Part shown: positions 31,630 to 44,900 of the stretch, piece by piece
Position numbering within the stretch: the stretch's first letter is position 1
Layout: each line of letters opens with the position of its first letter
Source: Adiantum capillus-veneris
Lineage: Eukaryota; Streptophyta; Polypodiopsida; Polypodiales; Pteridaceae
Assembly (NCBI GenBank): GCA_014529385.2
Contig: CM043942.1
Coordinates: forward strand, 35,928,469 to 35,992,468
DNA length: 64,000 bases
Reading direction: 5' to 3'
Notes under the pieces: generated by a model
Seen by the model: only the letters and a program-made list of their open reading frames with translations
Databases searched by the model: none
Told to the model about the DNA's origin: nothing
Position numbers and translations under genes: made by a program

Positions 31630-31960
31630 GGCAAGAGCAGCAACTAAAATTGTTGTGAATCTTGGCAACATTGAAGAGACGGTCTTAGCACTTGTAGACC
31701 ATGGCTCGAAAATAAATTTGATGGCAAAAGGCTTGCACAAAAGGGGGAAATGGCCTATTAATGTGGACCACAGTTGGCGGATTTGAGCTACCAACATGCT
31801 TCCAGACAATCTCTATGGTGCGTGTGTAAATGTTAAGGTTATTGTAGGGGATGTCTGTGATGAGCAAAACTTTTTTGTACAGGAGCATTCCTCCTATCCA
31901 CTGATTTTGGGACAGCCCTACATTACGGTTGTACGTATGGAAACAAGGTGCTAGATGATG
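31630..31960 (+). pseudogene. Gypsy-3 protease remnant
   Basis: ALVDHGSKINLM followed by YPLILGQPYI is the retropepsin pattern, with D-H-G at the active site and at least one internal stop. It sits between the gag and RT remnants, as expected. Confidence 0.55.
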
Positions 31961-32719
31961 GCTTGACCTATGCTAGGGTTCAAATCCAAGCAATTCAATG
32001 TTTTATTGTAAGTGTTGGCCATGCCAGGAATAAAGACTATTTATATGATCATCCATTACCAAAGATATGTAAGGAGTTTAAAGAACACAGGTTTTCACAG
32101 GACTTTCTTGGGGTGTCATTATAAAGTGGGACTATGGTGGTACAAATGAGGAGAAGTTTTGGCAAAGAGAAAATTTCTCTTCAAGGTTTTTGGGGTTAAC
32201 ATGTGAAGGTTCAGTATCTTACAAGAAATTCAATGATTTTCCAAAGTGGGAGAAACAATATGTGATTTCAGGGTTCTTTAAAGAAGTATCTTATGTAGAT
32301 ACTATGTCGGAGCTTGAGGAGATCAAGCCAAACAGGTTACAAAGTGGAGCTGACATTTTTAAAGTGCACCCGATGGACACGTATGAATACTTGGATGTAT
32401 ATGAGGCACGTAATCATGTCAAAGAAGATTTAGGTGAAGAAGTTGAAGCTCGGGTAGAGACAAACTTACAAGACCGTTGCAAAGAAAGTGAGACTAGTGG
32501 CTACACCTCTACCAGAAGGAAGTGATGGGGTGATGAAGGAAGCTTCTCGATAGCCTATGCTAAAAAATCCGAAGAACATTGGACATAAGTTTACTAAGAG
32601 ACATAGGAGCAATTGAAAATTGGAGAGGATGGTTTCTTCAACGAAGAGGAGACCAAATGCTTTCAAGGTATGCTCAAAAAGCACGGTAAAGCTTTTTCTT
32701 TTCATCCAAGTGAGATTGT

Positions 32720-34010
32720 GTGTGGGGATCCAAGTGTTGTTTCGCCTATGGTTATATCGATTGTTCCTCACATGCCATGGACTTACGTCCCATTCCAGTT
32801 CCTAAAGCTCACTTGCCAAAGCTTATTGATTGTCTTAATGAGAAGATTCAAATGGGAATTTTGGAGCCATCATGTGTGCCATACTCCAATCGGTGGTTCA
32901 TTGTTGCAAAGAAAAATGGTACTTTAAGGTTCATACAAGACATGCAACCGGTTAACAAGGTAACAATTCGCAACGTGGGTATTGGCCCAATTGTGGATGA
33001 ATTTGTTGAGGCCTTTGTAGGTAGATCTATTTACTCTACGGGTGATCGTCACTCAAAATACAATCAATTTCAGTTATCTTTGGAGAGCAAGGATCTTACT
33101 ACAATGCACACACCTCTCCGTTTGGTAAGGATCTGCACTCTACCACAGGATGCTACTAATTATGTAGCTCGTATGATGAACGGTATGAATAAGGTATTAA
33201 GGGACTTTATCCCTCGTGTTGCTATGCCTTTCATTGATGATCTACCAATTAAAGGATGTGAAGAAGGGTTCAAAGCTGAGGTAAAAGATCAGAGGGGGTA
33301 CCGGCAATTTGTTGCTCAACATATTGTTGAATGTGATGCTATCTTATCCAAGCTTGAAGAAGTTAACTTGACACTTTCAGGGCAAAAATCAACTTTTGGT
33401 GCTAAAGAGGTTTTGATTGTGGGGCATATGTACGGCCCAGAGGGTAGAAGGCCAAGTCTAGTTAAAGTTGAAGCTATTCAAAAGATGAAAGAAACATTCT
33501 CTTCAGTTATTGAAGTTCATCGATTTCTGGGTGCGTATGTATTCTACCTTTGGTTGCCACATTTTTCTCATGCTGCAGAGGTGCTTTACCAATTGCTAAG
33601 GAAAGGTAAAATATTTGCATGGGAAGAAGCTCACATGAAGGCTATCACAAACTAAAGAAGATGCTTCTCGAGGCTCCTACCTTGAGGAAGATTGACTACA
33701 AATGCGAAAGTCCAATAATCTTAACGTTTGACGCTAGCCTGATAGGTATTAAGTGGGATATAGGTCAAGATGATGCAGAAGGACACAAATATGCAGTTCA
33801 ATTTGGAACAAAGGTGCTCAATGCTTGTCAACGAGATTACCCACAGGTTAAGAGAGAGCTTTTGGGTGTTGCTACTTCTCTAAGGTCTGATAAAGAATAT
33901 TTTATTGGAGCTTCAGCTGTGGTAGAGACAGATTGGTTGCCATATTGTAGGTAGAGATAATCATGTTGCAGATATGTTATCAAGGGTCATGTTTGAAGAT
34001 GAATAAGAGA
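32720..34010 (+). pseudogene. Gypsy-3 reverse transcriptase and RNase H
   Basis: The 311-codon frame (32720-33655) reads RPIPVPKAHLPKLIDCLNEK, FIVAKKNGTLRFIQDMQPVN, then MPFIDDLPIKG (FIDD active site). The frame at 33619-33954 continues with the connection and RNase H start (ILTFDASLIGIKWDIGQDD), and DNHVADMLSRV ends it near 33990. The conserved palm Asp pair is retained, but thumb and RNase H are out of frame. Confidence 0.75.
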
Positions 34011-34395
34011 TCCTTACCACAAGTGATGATGTTGGCTTGAAGTTCTACACTTCTTCTTATTTACATACAAATTGTGGTACTATTGCTCATGTTTTTGAAG
34101 TATTTTCTGAAGAGTTCTACGAGGCAGAGTGGCTTTTGGTTGGCTGCTACCTCAGCACTCTAACCACGGAAGAAGGATGGAGTGACCAAGATTATAAGAG
34201 GATCATGAAAAAGGCCTATGGCTACTTTCTTAGGGATGGGCATCTAAGGAAGTAGCCAAAGCATCCAGGAGGGGTATCGCAGCAGGTTGTTTGTGACAAA
34301 GCAACTCAACAACAGTTGATAAACATTCGTGCAGTTTTTGTGCATAAGTGTGTTCCAAATTGTCTTAGGAAGACATGTCTTGATTCTTTTGATGC
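34011..34395 (+). pseudogene. Gypsy-3 integrase N-terminal remnant
   Basis: GWSDQDYKRIMKKAYGYFLR followed by PKHPGGV and VVCDK resembles the stretch just before the integrase zinc finger of this subgroup. It then breaks off; no catalytic core follows. Confidence 0.5.
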
Positions 34396-35537
34396 TTTTT
34401 GTGCTTGAACATGAAAGTAAAGAACTAAAGTGTGTGAAGTCGAAGTATTTATAATGATAAAGATGGGGTACACATAAAAACAATGATGATAGGTCAACAT
34501 ATTGCAAAAAATGCACCTTGTTTTTGTACTTAATTCTATGTTCAAAAGAAAATTTTTGGGCCTACAACAACCATAGACTTTGGTCAAGAACTCATTGATG
34601 TTGATGCAAAAAATAGGCTTGTTGTCTAGAGATTTTTTTACGTTGTGTCCAGCAAAGATGTTGTTTTTGGTCAAATCGAGCACTCTTTTGGCTTTGAGAG
34701 CTCCTCATGACCATATCAAGTGTTTCTTACTTTTCCCACATAAAGTGTGGTATTAGTTTGAGCTAAAGTAAGGGCATGTGCAAATACATACATACATACA
34801 TACGATAGGACCGTTTTTTTTTTTCCAAAACCCTAAAAGAACACTTTTATGTCTTGTTAGGTTACCAACTAATGTTATGGGAGCATCCACAAACCATAGG
34901 TGGGTATTAGGAAGTGAGAGATCTCTCCAATGGGAAAGTGGTACACACCCATGCATTAAACACATGACTATATAATACTATACATGGAAAATTTAGAGAG
35001 GATTAAATTTCTTAGTTTGCTCTTTCTTCCCACTCATAGCTCCTTAGCCATGCCTAATCTTTGATACCATGTAAAGAAATAGAGAAGGAGAGAGCTTGAG
35101 CTCTTGCAAGCATACATGCACACAACTAAGAGAGCACGCAATGAATATGGAGGTTGAAAGTTGCTTTTTCATCTTGACCACTCAAAATGATGATAAGGTC
35201 TACAAAAAATTAGAAAATACAACATACTAAGAGACTATGTACAATAGTTAATGAGAATTCAGTAGTCAGTGAGCTGGCAAGTTAAGTGTCCATCACTCTT
35301 GGTAGGTAGACCATAGAACCAATGTGGTGATAGTCCTCATGTCTACTATCTCATGCTAATGAAATACCCCAATATTCTCCTCCCCCTCGCTTTTCTTGTG
35401 TAGCACTCAACTGTCGTGTGCTTCTTGAGTGCCTTATATGCCCCGTCCTCTATTTGTGGCACTCTCATGATATCCTGCATTTTCCCCACATTGCCTTCTC
35501 TCCTTCTACCCTTACCCTAACAAATGTACCCCTCCTC
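34396..35537. other. No recognised feature
   Basis: AT-rich sequence with a (CATA)n run at about 34783-34803 and no supportable gene or transposon end. Confidence 0.35.
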
Positions 35538-35673
35538 TGTGGGGAGTAGCACATGAAAATCTCCTCCCAACCATGCCTATATATAGGCCCTTTGGCCTGC
35601 TAAATATCGGATCCCTTGTACTGCATGTGTGTCTTGGCCCTTGGCCCTCGCCCATCTTATCCTAAGCCTGACA
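35538..35673 (-). repeat. NonAuto-3: short 3' LTR with polypurine tract
   Basis: Read on the minus strand this 136 bp unit starts TGTCAGGCTTAGG, has a TATATATAGG box and ends CCCCACA. On its 5' side (35677-35710, minus strand) is GAGGACAAAAACGC... and a G-rich tract. This matches the distinctive 3' end of NonAuto-1 (46770-46815) at most positions. It resembles the 5' LTR at 57707-57827 at roughly 70-75%. Confidence 0.6.
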
Positions 35674-35847
35674 TTACTCCCCCCTTGGAAAAGCGTTTTT
35701 GTCCTCTAAAACAAAAGTGGTGATATCCTCATGAGAACATTAATGTTTTTCACATTGGTATCCCTCACGGATTCAACTCTCCATTTACCAAAAAAGAGTT
35801 TAGTAGTGCAAAGTTCTAGAATGTAGGTCTCTGATCCACAAATTACT

Positions 35848-37850
35848 ACTTTGCAAAAAAATTATGGACCTAAGTTTGCTGAATTTCAAAGTCTTGTTGT
35901 TTCTGAAGTAGAGATGATCAATCTCTCATTAGATTTGGAGAATGAGAGGCTTTCAAGTATGGTTGCTAAAAATGAAGTGGTTTCCAAGACTAGTCAACTT
36001 CAAGAAGAGAAGACATCATTAGTCGTGGAGTTTTCCCAGATTCAAGCTGAAGCCAATTTTCATATTTCTTATTGTCATGAAGTTCATGATGCTCTTAAGC
36101 GAGTTGATTTAGAGAAGGATAATCAAATTGAGGATTTGAATCTTCAACTTATTCAAATCAAGAAGATAGAGTCTTCTTGAAACCTTGATGTTATGGAAGG
36201 TGTCTTGAATGATGATGTTGTTGTGAACGATCTTTATGATGTCGTTGCTTTTACAAATTCAGTCAAGGAGATTGGAAGTCCATCTTTTTTCAAGGAAGTT
36301 TAGTTTCATGAAGATGAAGGAGATATGGATGATCTTATTATCTCTTTCATGCTGAACGCTATCAATGATGGATTTGCTGATTTTATCTATTCTCTATGAG
36401 GGAAGAAGCTTCATGCATGCACATCATTCTTGAGAGCAGCTTTGGATTCTCATGTATAAAAAGATAAGTCACAAATGCATAAAGATTTGAAACCTCTTCA
36501 ACAATTAGATGAGAAGCCTGACTTGAATCTTGATGATGCATTGAAATATATGCAAGAAGAGAAGAAGTGGAATGAAATTCAAGGAGTACAAGTAAAAAAA
36601 AATCAGGTTAAATCACTTGAACTCTATTCATCTCAGTGTTTTCATATTTGTCGAGTGCAGTCATCTAAACTCTATTGAAGTTCAAGTTGGTTTTCTTGAG
36701 TGTTCTTACATCCACAACTGCAATTTTGTTGGGAGTGTTTTGCATGTTGTAATGCAATCTAGCTCTTTTAGCCAAATGTAAGTCAAATTTGATGGATTAG
36801 AGACAAAGATGTTTCTAATCAGAGATCAAGTATTTTTTTCTGAAAGTCAAGTCATGTTCTTTAGAGTGTTAATGGAGTGTGATAAGTTTGAAAATGAACC
36901 TAGAACTTATAGTTATCAGAGAGATATTGATAATTGGAGTGTTTTGTAGCCAAAAGATGGATTTCTTCATGGTTTTGATGGGGAATGTGAGCCATCTTGG
37001 TGGTGTTTTTGATGTATGAAGAACAGTCCAATTTGTTATTTTTATGCTTTGAATCAACTCAATTTGACGAAGAAGCAGATCAGTTTGGGTGTTTCTTGAA
37101 TCAAGATTTTCAAGAAAATCAATCGTTTTGGCATATTGATTCTCAATATCCTACCTTGAATCTTTCTTCAATCTTTTGAAAAGGAACCTAACCTTGAACC
37201 TAAACATGAACTTGAACCTCAAACAAAAAGTGAATTTGGACTTCAATGTGTGCTTGAATATGAAAATGGACTTAAAGACATGAAATCACTTGAAAAAGAG
37301 GAGAATTTGCTTATTTGTAGAAGGGATTTCAAGCAAAATGCAATAAGAAAATACCAATTTGGTTATTTTTTGCCTGGCATGAGTCAAGAAGCTCAAGGAA
37401 AGCTTGTTTTTGCAGATGTGGAGTCCAGAGTTGATTCTAATGTTCTTCTTTCGCATGTGTTGAAGATATTAAAGAAGCAATGCTTGATGGTTTGCAAGTA
37501 TGTGATGATGGTTACCGAGCTTAAAGCTGCAGATGCTCCAAATCTTCAAGTTTCAAAAGTGGATGAAGCTCAACCTGAAATGAATTTTTCAAATTTCGTG
37601 AATTTTAGCTTTAAAACCAAATTTTGTAGATGGGAGATGTTGATTTTGATGATTCAAAATTGTCATTCTTGTATTGTTTGGATCAAATTTTGCAAAATAA
37701 TGATCGGCAGATGAAGCTTTTGAACCTGATTTTGAAAAATGCTTGTGGAGCTCAAAGGGATTTGATGTTTTGGATGTTTTTTCTTGCTAAAGTTGCAATG
37801 TTTCATGAGCTGAATGGTTCAGTTGCAAAGAGGGAACTGTTTTGAGTCTA
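35848..37850 (+). pseudogene. Degraded coiled-coil ORFs of unknown origin
   Basis: Open pieces at 35851-36180, 36475-36678 and 37250-37714 share a Glu/Lys/Asp-rich composition. The first has heptad-like leucines (VSKTSQLQEEKTSLVVEF, then KDNQIEDLNLQLIQIKK). Stops separate them but similar composition continues through. I do not recognise the family. They could be gag of an element, or exons of a dead gene antisense to NonAuto-3. Confidence 0.35.
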
Positions 37851-38202
37851 ATTTGTCAGGAATGATGGATGTTGAAGCGGAGATGTTTGTGAAGAATTTG
37901 GATCACTGTTTTCATGGTTCTTGGAAGTAATTTGTTTATTTGTGAAGATGTTTTGGGGATATGTTTGATGAATTTTAGCTTTGCAAAGAGATGCAGTTTG
38001 TAGGAATGCACTTTTTAACCATAAAGAATCCAATCATGCAAAATTTAGGAGTGCAGATTTTAGGGATGCAGAGAATCCTGACCCTAAATTTGTTTGTTTT
38101 AACCAAATGTTTATGGAGTAAAAGCTTGATCCTTGAATTATGGTTCTACAAGTTTCTATTGTATGATCTTGCTTGGATGTATCTTTGCATGATGGTTCCC
38201 AA

Positions 38203-38431
38203 TGTTGGAAATAGGGTTGCAAGAAAACACACACAGCTTGGAGAAGATGAAGAAGCTCAAGGCACACAACAAAGAGTGTATTTCTTAGTGCACAATGGAA
38301 AGATATGTTATCTCTAGAATGAATGGGCATATATACAATGCATGGGGGGGAAAACCTCCTAGTGAGGGAAAAAATGCCCTGACGGTCCTAAGTATGTTCA
38401 TACACATCACTACCACAAATATATGGTAACA
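38203..38431 (-). repeat. Copia-1 3' LTR
   Basis: 229 bp; minus strand TGTTACCATATATTTG ... CTATTTCCAACA. The purine-rich CTAAGGGGGCTT just before it (38432-38443) is the polypurine tract. About 160 bp of it matches the truncated 5' copy at 53412-53571. Confidence 0.75.
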
Positions 38432-38529
38432 AAGCCCCCTTAGGAGTGATGCGGTGAACGAGAGCTGGCACAGAATGTATAAAGAAGTGTCATGCTCTAA
38501 GCGCATAATGAATCCTCAAAGGAGACTAA

Positions 38530-40400
38530 GCCCAAAGCTTTGCGGAAAGCTTTGAACTTCTCATGAAGCAATGCCTTTATGAAAAGATCTATAAGGTTTT
38601 CCTGTGTCGGCAAATAAGCCAAGCTGATCTCTCTTGCTAGGAGTCTCTCTTTGATATAATTCCCTCAATGTGCTTTGTGTGAGCATGAAAAATTGGGTTC
38701 CTTTCAACTACTAATGCACTCTGACTGTCAATGTAGATGATGTTGGCAGTGTCATGTCCAACACCCCAATTAGTCATAAGGCGTCTGAGCCATATACACT
38801 CAACTGTAGCTATGAAGACTGCCTTATACTCAACTTCACACCTGGAAGTGGCCATAGTAGTTTGCTTCTTACTCAACCATGATATACATGGATTGCCAAG
38901 CATGAAACAAAAACCAATCGTGGACACTCGTGTGTCATAATAGCCAGCCCAGTATGAGTCCAAAAAATCATGTAAATCTGGTGGCAATTATCCCCTCTTG
39001 GGATAAAACAAGCCAAGATGTAAAGTGCCACTCAAGTAGCCAAAAATCCTCTTGACAACCTACCAATGCTTAGACCTTGGGCTATGCATAAATTTGCAGA
39101 CCTATTAGACTGCAAACTAAATATCCGACCGCATATTGCATACATGAATAAGGCATCCAACAACAATCTGGTAAAGAGTGACATTGCTAGGATCCCCAGC
39201 ACCATGAAGACTCAATTTCAAACCTACTTCCATGGGAGTAGCAATGTGTTTGTAGTCCTCAAGTCCAAACTTACATAGTAATGTTTCTATGTAACGTGTT
39301 TGACACAAGGAAATGCCACCATCACAATGCTTAAATTGTATGCCCAGGTAATGATGCAAAAGCCCCAAGTCTTTCATCTTGAAAGTAACATTTAGATCAG
39401 CCTTAAGTTCAGCAATATGTGTCTCATTCAGGCCAATAATCAGCAAATCATCCATATATAGACAACGATGAGAAATACATCACCTTCACGCTTTACATAC
39501 AAAGTGTTTTCTGTTGGTATGGACTGTTACGAAATCCTCGTTCAACTAAATGAGTGCAAGCTTTCTCATACCAAGCATGAGGAGACTGCTTCAACCCATA
39601 CAAAGCTTTCTTACATATGCACACTATATCTTCTTTCTTGAAAAAATCGTGAGGCTGCGTTTTCCTTAAATATATTACCATTTGAGAAAGCAATAACAAT
39701 GTATTATTGATGTACAACCCATCCAAAATGAGATGCCAATGCACATAGAAAATGAGCAGTAGTCATACAACAAGTGGGAGCAAAAGTCTATCTTAATCTA
39801 TGCCTTTCTGTTGCGCATAACCTTTTGCATCAAGTCAAGCCTTATAACGATCAATCTCACAAGCTAGCTTCTGTTTCAACTTCTAAACCCACTTCGTACC
39901 AATGGCCTTTTTTCGAGGGGCAAAACACATAAAGTCCATGTGTCATTTTCTATAGTGCGTTGCATGGCAACCATACAAATTTCTCAATTTTTTGCTTCAT
40001 CAAAAGATAGAGGTTCCTCCACATCACATAAACTAGAAGCAGCCAAAGCATAACAATGTCATACATGAGATGCATGGAGAGAACTTGAATGAGTACGAGT
40101 AGACATAGGTGTATCCAATTTATTGTCACACAAAGTATGCACCAACCATTTTGGCATACCTCTAGCCTTGTCATTCTCAGCCCTTTCTACATCATGTACA
40201 TCTACATCAATAATAGGCTGATCCGTAGCATTTTCAAAAACCCCCATAGGATGTACATTTGCCTCATTGCAATTCACATTCAAGTTTCCACCGTTAAAAA
40301 GAGGCAAAAAATTCTCACAAATGTCATGTGAGCTTACATTAATGTCTCTAGTACATGACAACAAAGGCTGAATATAATCTTCCACAAACACGACATATCA
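38530..40400 (-). pseudogene. Copia-1 RT and RNase H, decayed
   Basis: RT pieces: KKALYGLKQSPHAWYEKAC (39493-39744 frame) and MDDLLIIGLNETHIAEL with a preceding Tyr, giving the YMDD box near 39450. KDLGLLHHYLGIQF follows. RNase H at 38637-38987: TRVSTIGFCFMLG, KQTTMATSRCEVEYKAV, DSQSALVVERNP and HTKHIE. Frames change repeatedly. Confidence 0.8.
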
Positions 40401-40409
40401 TGAAACCAG

Positions 40410-41671
40410 AATACGTTTCGTTTGTAGATGATATAACCTGTAACCCTTGCTTTCAATATTGTAACCAACAAAAATGCATCTAACAGCTTTATCATCTAAT
40501 TTTTGCATTGCGTTTGTGGCACCAAACCATAAGCTAAGCAACTAAAAATGCTGATGTGATCAATAGATGGCTTCTTATCATGCCATGCTTCATAAGGTTC
40601 ATATATTTCAAAGCTTTTGCAGGACACCTGTTAAGTACATAAGTAGCACACATGATGGCCTCAAGCCAAAATGAATGTGGAAAATCTTGGCTCTTGACCA
40701 TACATCGTGCCATCTCTGTAAGCGACCTCTTTTTCATAGGCCACAACATCACTATGCACAAGTTGCAACCTGCATGTAGCCCTTATTGAACCATCCTTTG
40801 GAAACTTTGAACGCTGCATCTTTCGCAAAATATAGCCTTCACAAACATGCTTTGAAGGTGCTTCAAGAGGTGGCAAGGAAGAAACCATATCTGATTTCTG
40901 CAAACGCAGCAAACAACCAAAATTCAGATGCCCTTAACGTGCATGCCAAAGTTTTCCATGTGAAATGGCCTTTGAATCCACAACTACATTTGGAAAATTT
41001 TGCCCACACTTATCATACAAAGTGAGCTTATACAACCCACGACACAAAATGCCATATGCAACCATTTAATCACCAAAATTGAGATCATGAACCGTACATC
41101 TGCCATCCACAAATTTCACAACAAGACCAAGTCTAGCAAGTGCAACTAAAAACAAAAGGTTATTTTTTATCCTAGGCACATAAAGTGCATCAACAAGTGT
41201 GAAAGAAATATCATTCACAGGAGTTAGCACAATCTTTCCAAGTCCCTTGACCGCATAAGAGGCATTGATGGCACAAGTGATCGTATTCCCATGAGGGACA
41301 GACTCGAGAGAGGTAAACAAGTCACAACATGAGGTAATGTGCTTTGAAGAACCACTGTCAAAGTCCCACACGTGTGAATCTGCCAACAATTGACATACAT
41401 GCATCAAGGACAGAAGAATCGTAAGTGCACTCTGTACTAAATGCCCACTTTGCATCTACATCAACATCACAATTTCCTTTCACAGAAGATTCTAGAGTAG
41501 TTTCACTTGTAGTGGAACCAACCTCTTTCTTCTTGGCCTGTTTTGCATTCAATTTAGGACATTGCTTAATCAAGTGGTCATTAGCCTTGCAATAATGGCA
41601 ACTAGAGAGGTCATACTAGTTGAAGCATTAAGAATAAGTGATTTGCTACTCACTGAAGAACCATGAGAAGT
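40410..41671 (-). pseudogene. Copia-1 gag C-terminus, protease and integrase, decayed
   Basis: The zinc knuckle CHYCKANDHLIKQCP is at about 41555-41600. Protease: VWDFDSGSSKHITSCC (D-S-G-S) in the 41066-41455 frame. A pre-integrase segment follows, then an integrase remnant with HSFWLEAIMCATYVLNRCP (40534-40761 frame). Multiple breaks. Confidence 0.75.
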
Positions 41672-41676
41672 GGTTG

Positions 41677-41824
41677 TGTCATGCCAAGGGCATACCCAGG
41701 GGAGGTCACGGACCTGGGCCAGTAAGTGGCTGGCTGCTAGTGTGGAACAGTGGATTCAGTAGCCAGGGGCTATATAAGGGAGGTTGGGCGGTGAATCCAA
41801 GCAGGCAGTTCCTTGGGCATTACA
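41677..41824 (+). repeat. NonAuto-1 5' LTR
   Basis: 148 bp, TATA box (TATATAAG) at 41771-41778, so only about 50 bp of transcribed R/U5 remain. ATGCCAAGGGCAT near the start is a small palindrome, mirrored by CTTGGGCATTACA at the end. Confidence 0.9.
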
Positions 41825-41825
41825 C

Positions 41826-41838
41826 TGGTATCAGAGCC
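41826..41838 (+). other. Primer-binding site, initiator tRNA-Met (NonAuto-1)
   Basis: TGGTATCAGAGCC, 1 bp after the LTR end. Confidence 0.88.
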
Positions 41839-41873
41839 AGGGGAGAGAGCCAGGGAAGGAGGGGAGGAAGCAT

Positions 41874-41875
<2 letters not shown>

Positions 41876-41939
<64 letters not shown>
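41876..41939 (+). repeat. (TC)n microsatellite in the NonAuto-1 leader
   Basis: 64 bp of pure TC repeat about 40 bp after the PBS. The same arrangement (PBS, short G/A-rich spacer ending near GGAGAAGCATG, then CT repeat) recurs in NonAuto-2. Confidence 0.9.
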
Positions 41940-41941
<2 letters not shown>

Positions 41942-44900
41942 CAACTTCCTTGGCACGGATCCTTGCTCTCTTTTTGGCTGTCTTGTCAAGGTTGCATGGC
42001 AGCAAAGGGGCATGGTCCCTCAAATCTTGCATGAATTCTTGCAAAGCCATGCAAAGGTTGAGGTTGAGGTCGACATGAAAGCAGGGGTTCTGCGGGCATG
42101 GCCGCTTAGTTGGGGTCAAAGACGAAGCAAGGGCTAATCGTGTGCACGGGGGCTCAGGAAGGAGAAACTTGCAGGGTCGAGCTGCAAGAAAACCATCACA
42201 GGCGGGCTCAAGAAGGTCACAGGGGCAGTAGGAGGGTGTTTCGACACAAGCTCAAAGCTCAGCATGCAACCCTCTGCTCCGCCTCGCCCGTTCTGCCTCG
42301 CGCGCTGCTTGTATTGCCGCCATGACTTCTCTGACACAAAACTCGATTATTTTTTATTTTTGAGAAAGGCCACCCTAATTTTGCGGCACCCCCACCCAAT
42401 TAAGGGTTGAAGCCCACGACTAGGGTCGACAAGGCATGACAGCAAGGACCATGCGGAGTATCCACAGCCATGCACGACATGCAAAGCACAACCTGTAAGG
42501 CATGTAAGGCTGCACATCAGCTCGAGGACGTCCGAAAATCTGTCGATGCTAAAGCCATATCTTTTGGTATGGAGCACTTTCCGTATGCAAGTATTGAGAC
42601 GACAAGGATATGATCTTCCGTGTTCGAGCACGGCTTTGACTCAAGATTGGAAATGGTTCGAGGTTCAAGGATGCTCAAACACGCAGGCAATGTGGCCGCC
42701 ATGACGAGTTGCTCGAGGGCATTTTGGAGGTAACCAATCGCTTTCAATTTTGCTTATTACTTTCCTTCAAAACATATTGCATCAAGACACAAGCAAGGCT
42801 TGTGCAAACCGTGTTGTTATCAAATTTAAGCATGGCTTCTCCACGGTGTCACAACCCGGCACGGTTGGCTCATGCCAAGGTTTGTTTTTAACAAACTTTG
42901 GCTATCCAAAGCTCGATGATTGGTTGGATGGCCCAGAAGTAGGCGTAGATACTCAGTACAGCCGACCATTAATTACACTTTCAAGTAGTTTTTAAACAAG
43001 TTTCTCGGGCTTGACTTCTCAGCAAGCTGTCTGCCCATGATGCATTCAGATACGGATAGGATCCACTCATTGTTGACAAGCATGATCCGATGACTTTTCT
43101 AAGACATCACGGGAGCACGGCTCTGTTTCCACAAACTTCCAGAATACAGTAAGCTCGTACGAGGTACATCCCTAGCAAGTATTTTTTGTGTTTTTCACTA
43201 CATTGTCAATTCGACAAGGTCAATTAGCTGTGAATGCTCGACAAGCTTTTGCTCTGTAAATTGACAAGAATATCTGTTCGCTATGAGCATAGAAGTACTT
43301 AGGTGAAGCACGGCTTTCACAATTGATAAATTTTGTATTGAGACTTCGCATGTTTGGCATATGCTATGAGCATACAAACTTGGAAGGAATTTGACAATAT
43401 GCTTGCATGATATTTCATTGCAGCACCAGATGGGCGTGAATGCCATATGAGAGTGTATATGATACACGTGCCAACTCTCTCTCGCTCATTCGAATTGGCT
43501 ATGAGTCGGATTCGAGCAAGTTTTTCCTTCACAAGTTCAAGCCACCTTAACCCTAAACTATGTTAAGATTTGCTTGATTTTCATGCTTATGCATTTCCGT
43601 CGTAAAGGATTGTCAGTTATGCTTTGCCAGTAACACGTGAAGCAAGGCTTCTACCATGTACTAAGATACTGCCTCTTGACTAGATGTCGAGGGAATTGGC
43701 ACACAAGTTTGGGGCACTGGCAAACATTGGGATATCACCTCACAGCATCCCTACCAGTACAGATGGTGCAAGACACTTATGATTTTGGCTTTTATGTTTG
43801 AGCCCGTCACTGTAGCCAAGGGCTTACAATTTTGCATGCAAGGTATGCTACCCTATGGATTACGCTTTCGCTATAACACCGGAAACTCTATCAAGGATAA
43901 GATACTTTTTGGATTGTTTCACATTATTTCTGGATGCTGTCATCACAGGCAAAGTGCCATATTCAAGTCATCCTCATACAATCACGACCCCTGCAGGGTC
44001 AGGATGTGTTTTGTGTTTTTTTGTTACCTCTCTCAATGAGAGAGTCGTACCGGAAAACGGTGGTATGCTTGTAGAATAAGCTGCAAGCCATACATAAGAT
44101 GCGTAAGAGCACACAGATTGGGTACACACTCTAGAAACCTAAGGAAAGTTCCTTAGCCCAGCATGCTCTCCTTCTCTCTTTTTCCTATTTCTCTCGACAA
44201 ATAATGAAAACTTTCTAAGAAGATTTTGATACATGTTTTGCTCGTGAGTCAGCCTGAGCCAAGGTGCTCTAACTCTCCACTAGAAAGTGGCCAAGACTCC
44301 ACCCAAATTAGTCTTCATCGATTCGTCGATTGCACACTAATTTGTTATTGCCATAAGGGCTATGAGCCACAAAGGCTAAGAGCCAATGTCAGACTGAGGC
44401 TAAGCCCCAACTCTTGGCATTTCTTGGGTGATTGTTCTCAAGATCGAACAAATCTATCCAGTGGAGTACCCATCACTGTGAATGGCCAAGCAGGCGTCTT
44501 GCCATTACAGATGTTTTGGGTGTCATTTTTGCACTACATGTTTTTAGTGTGATGCTCAAGTTGAGTTTTTGATAATTTCAAACTCACCTCAGCTGCTCTA
44601 TACCATGGGGTTTAGATGCAGTAAACAGTTAGGACAACATGGCTATCCATAGGAGCTAGACATTTCATTTTTGTGTATCTCATGCTCTCACTATAGCACA
44701 ACAAGTGTCTATGGAAGCACAAATTTAGGGTAAGACTCAGCGAGTGATTACTTAATCACTCCATCGACATTCAAGATCCCATTTTGATCTATCACAATTG
44801 TACTTTCAAGGAAAGACGTCCACAATCCTTCACGGGGTAGTGGACAAATCCAATAATTTTTGTACACGGTCGACTATGTTAGTTACCGTTAACTACTACT

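Larger units (their letters stand above)
29825..34395 (+). mobile_element. Gypsy-3: decayed Ty3/gypsy element
   Basis: Gag-like, protease, RT, RNase H and integrase-zinc sequences follow in order on the plus strand, each broken by stops and frame changes. The integrase core and both LTRs are missing or unrecognisable. The RT belongs to a different subgroup from Gypsy-1 and Gypsy-2. Confidence 0.7.
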
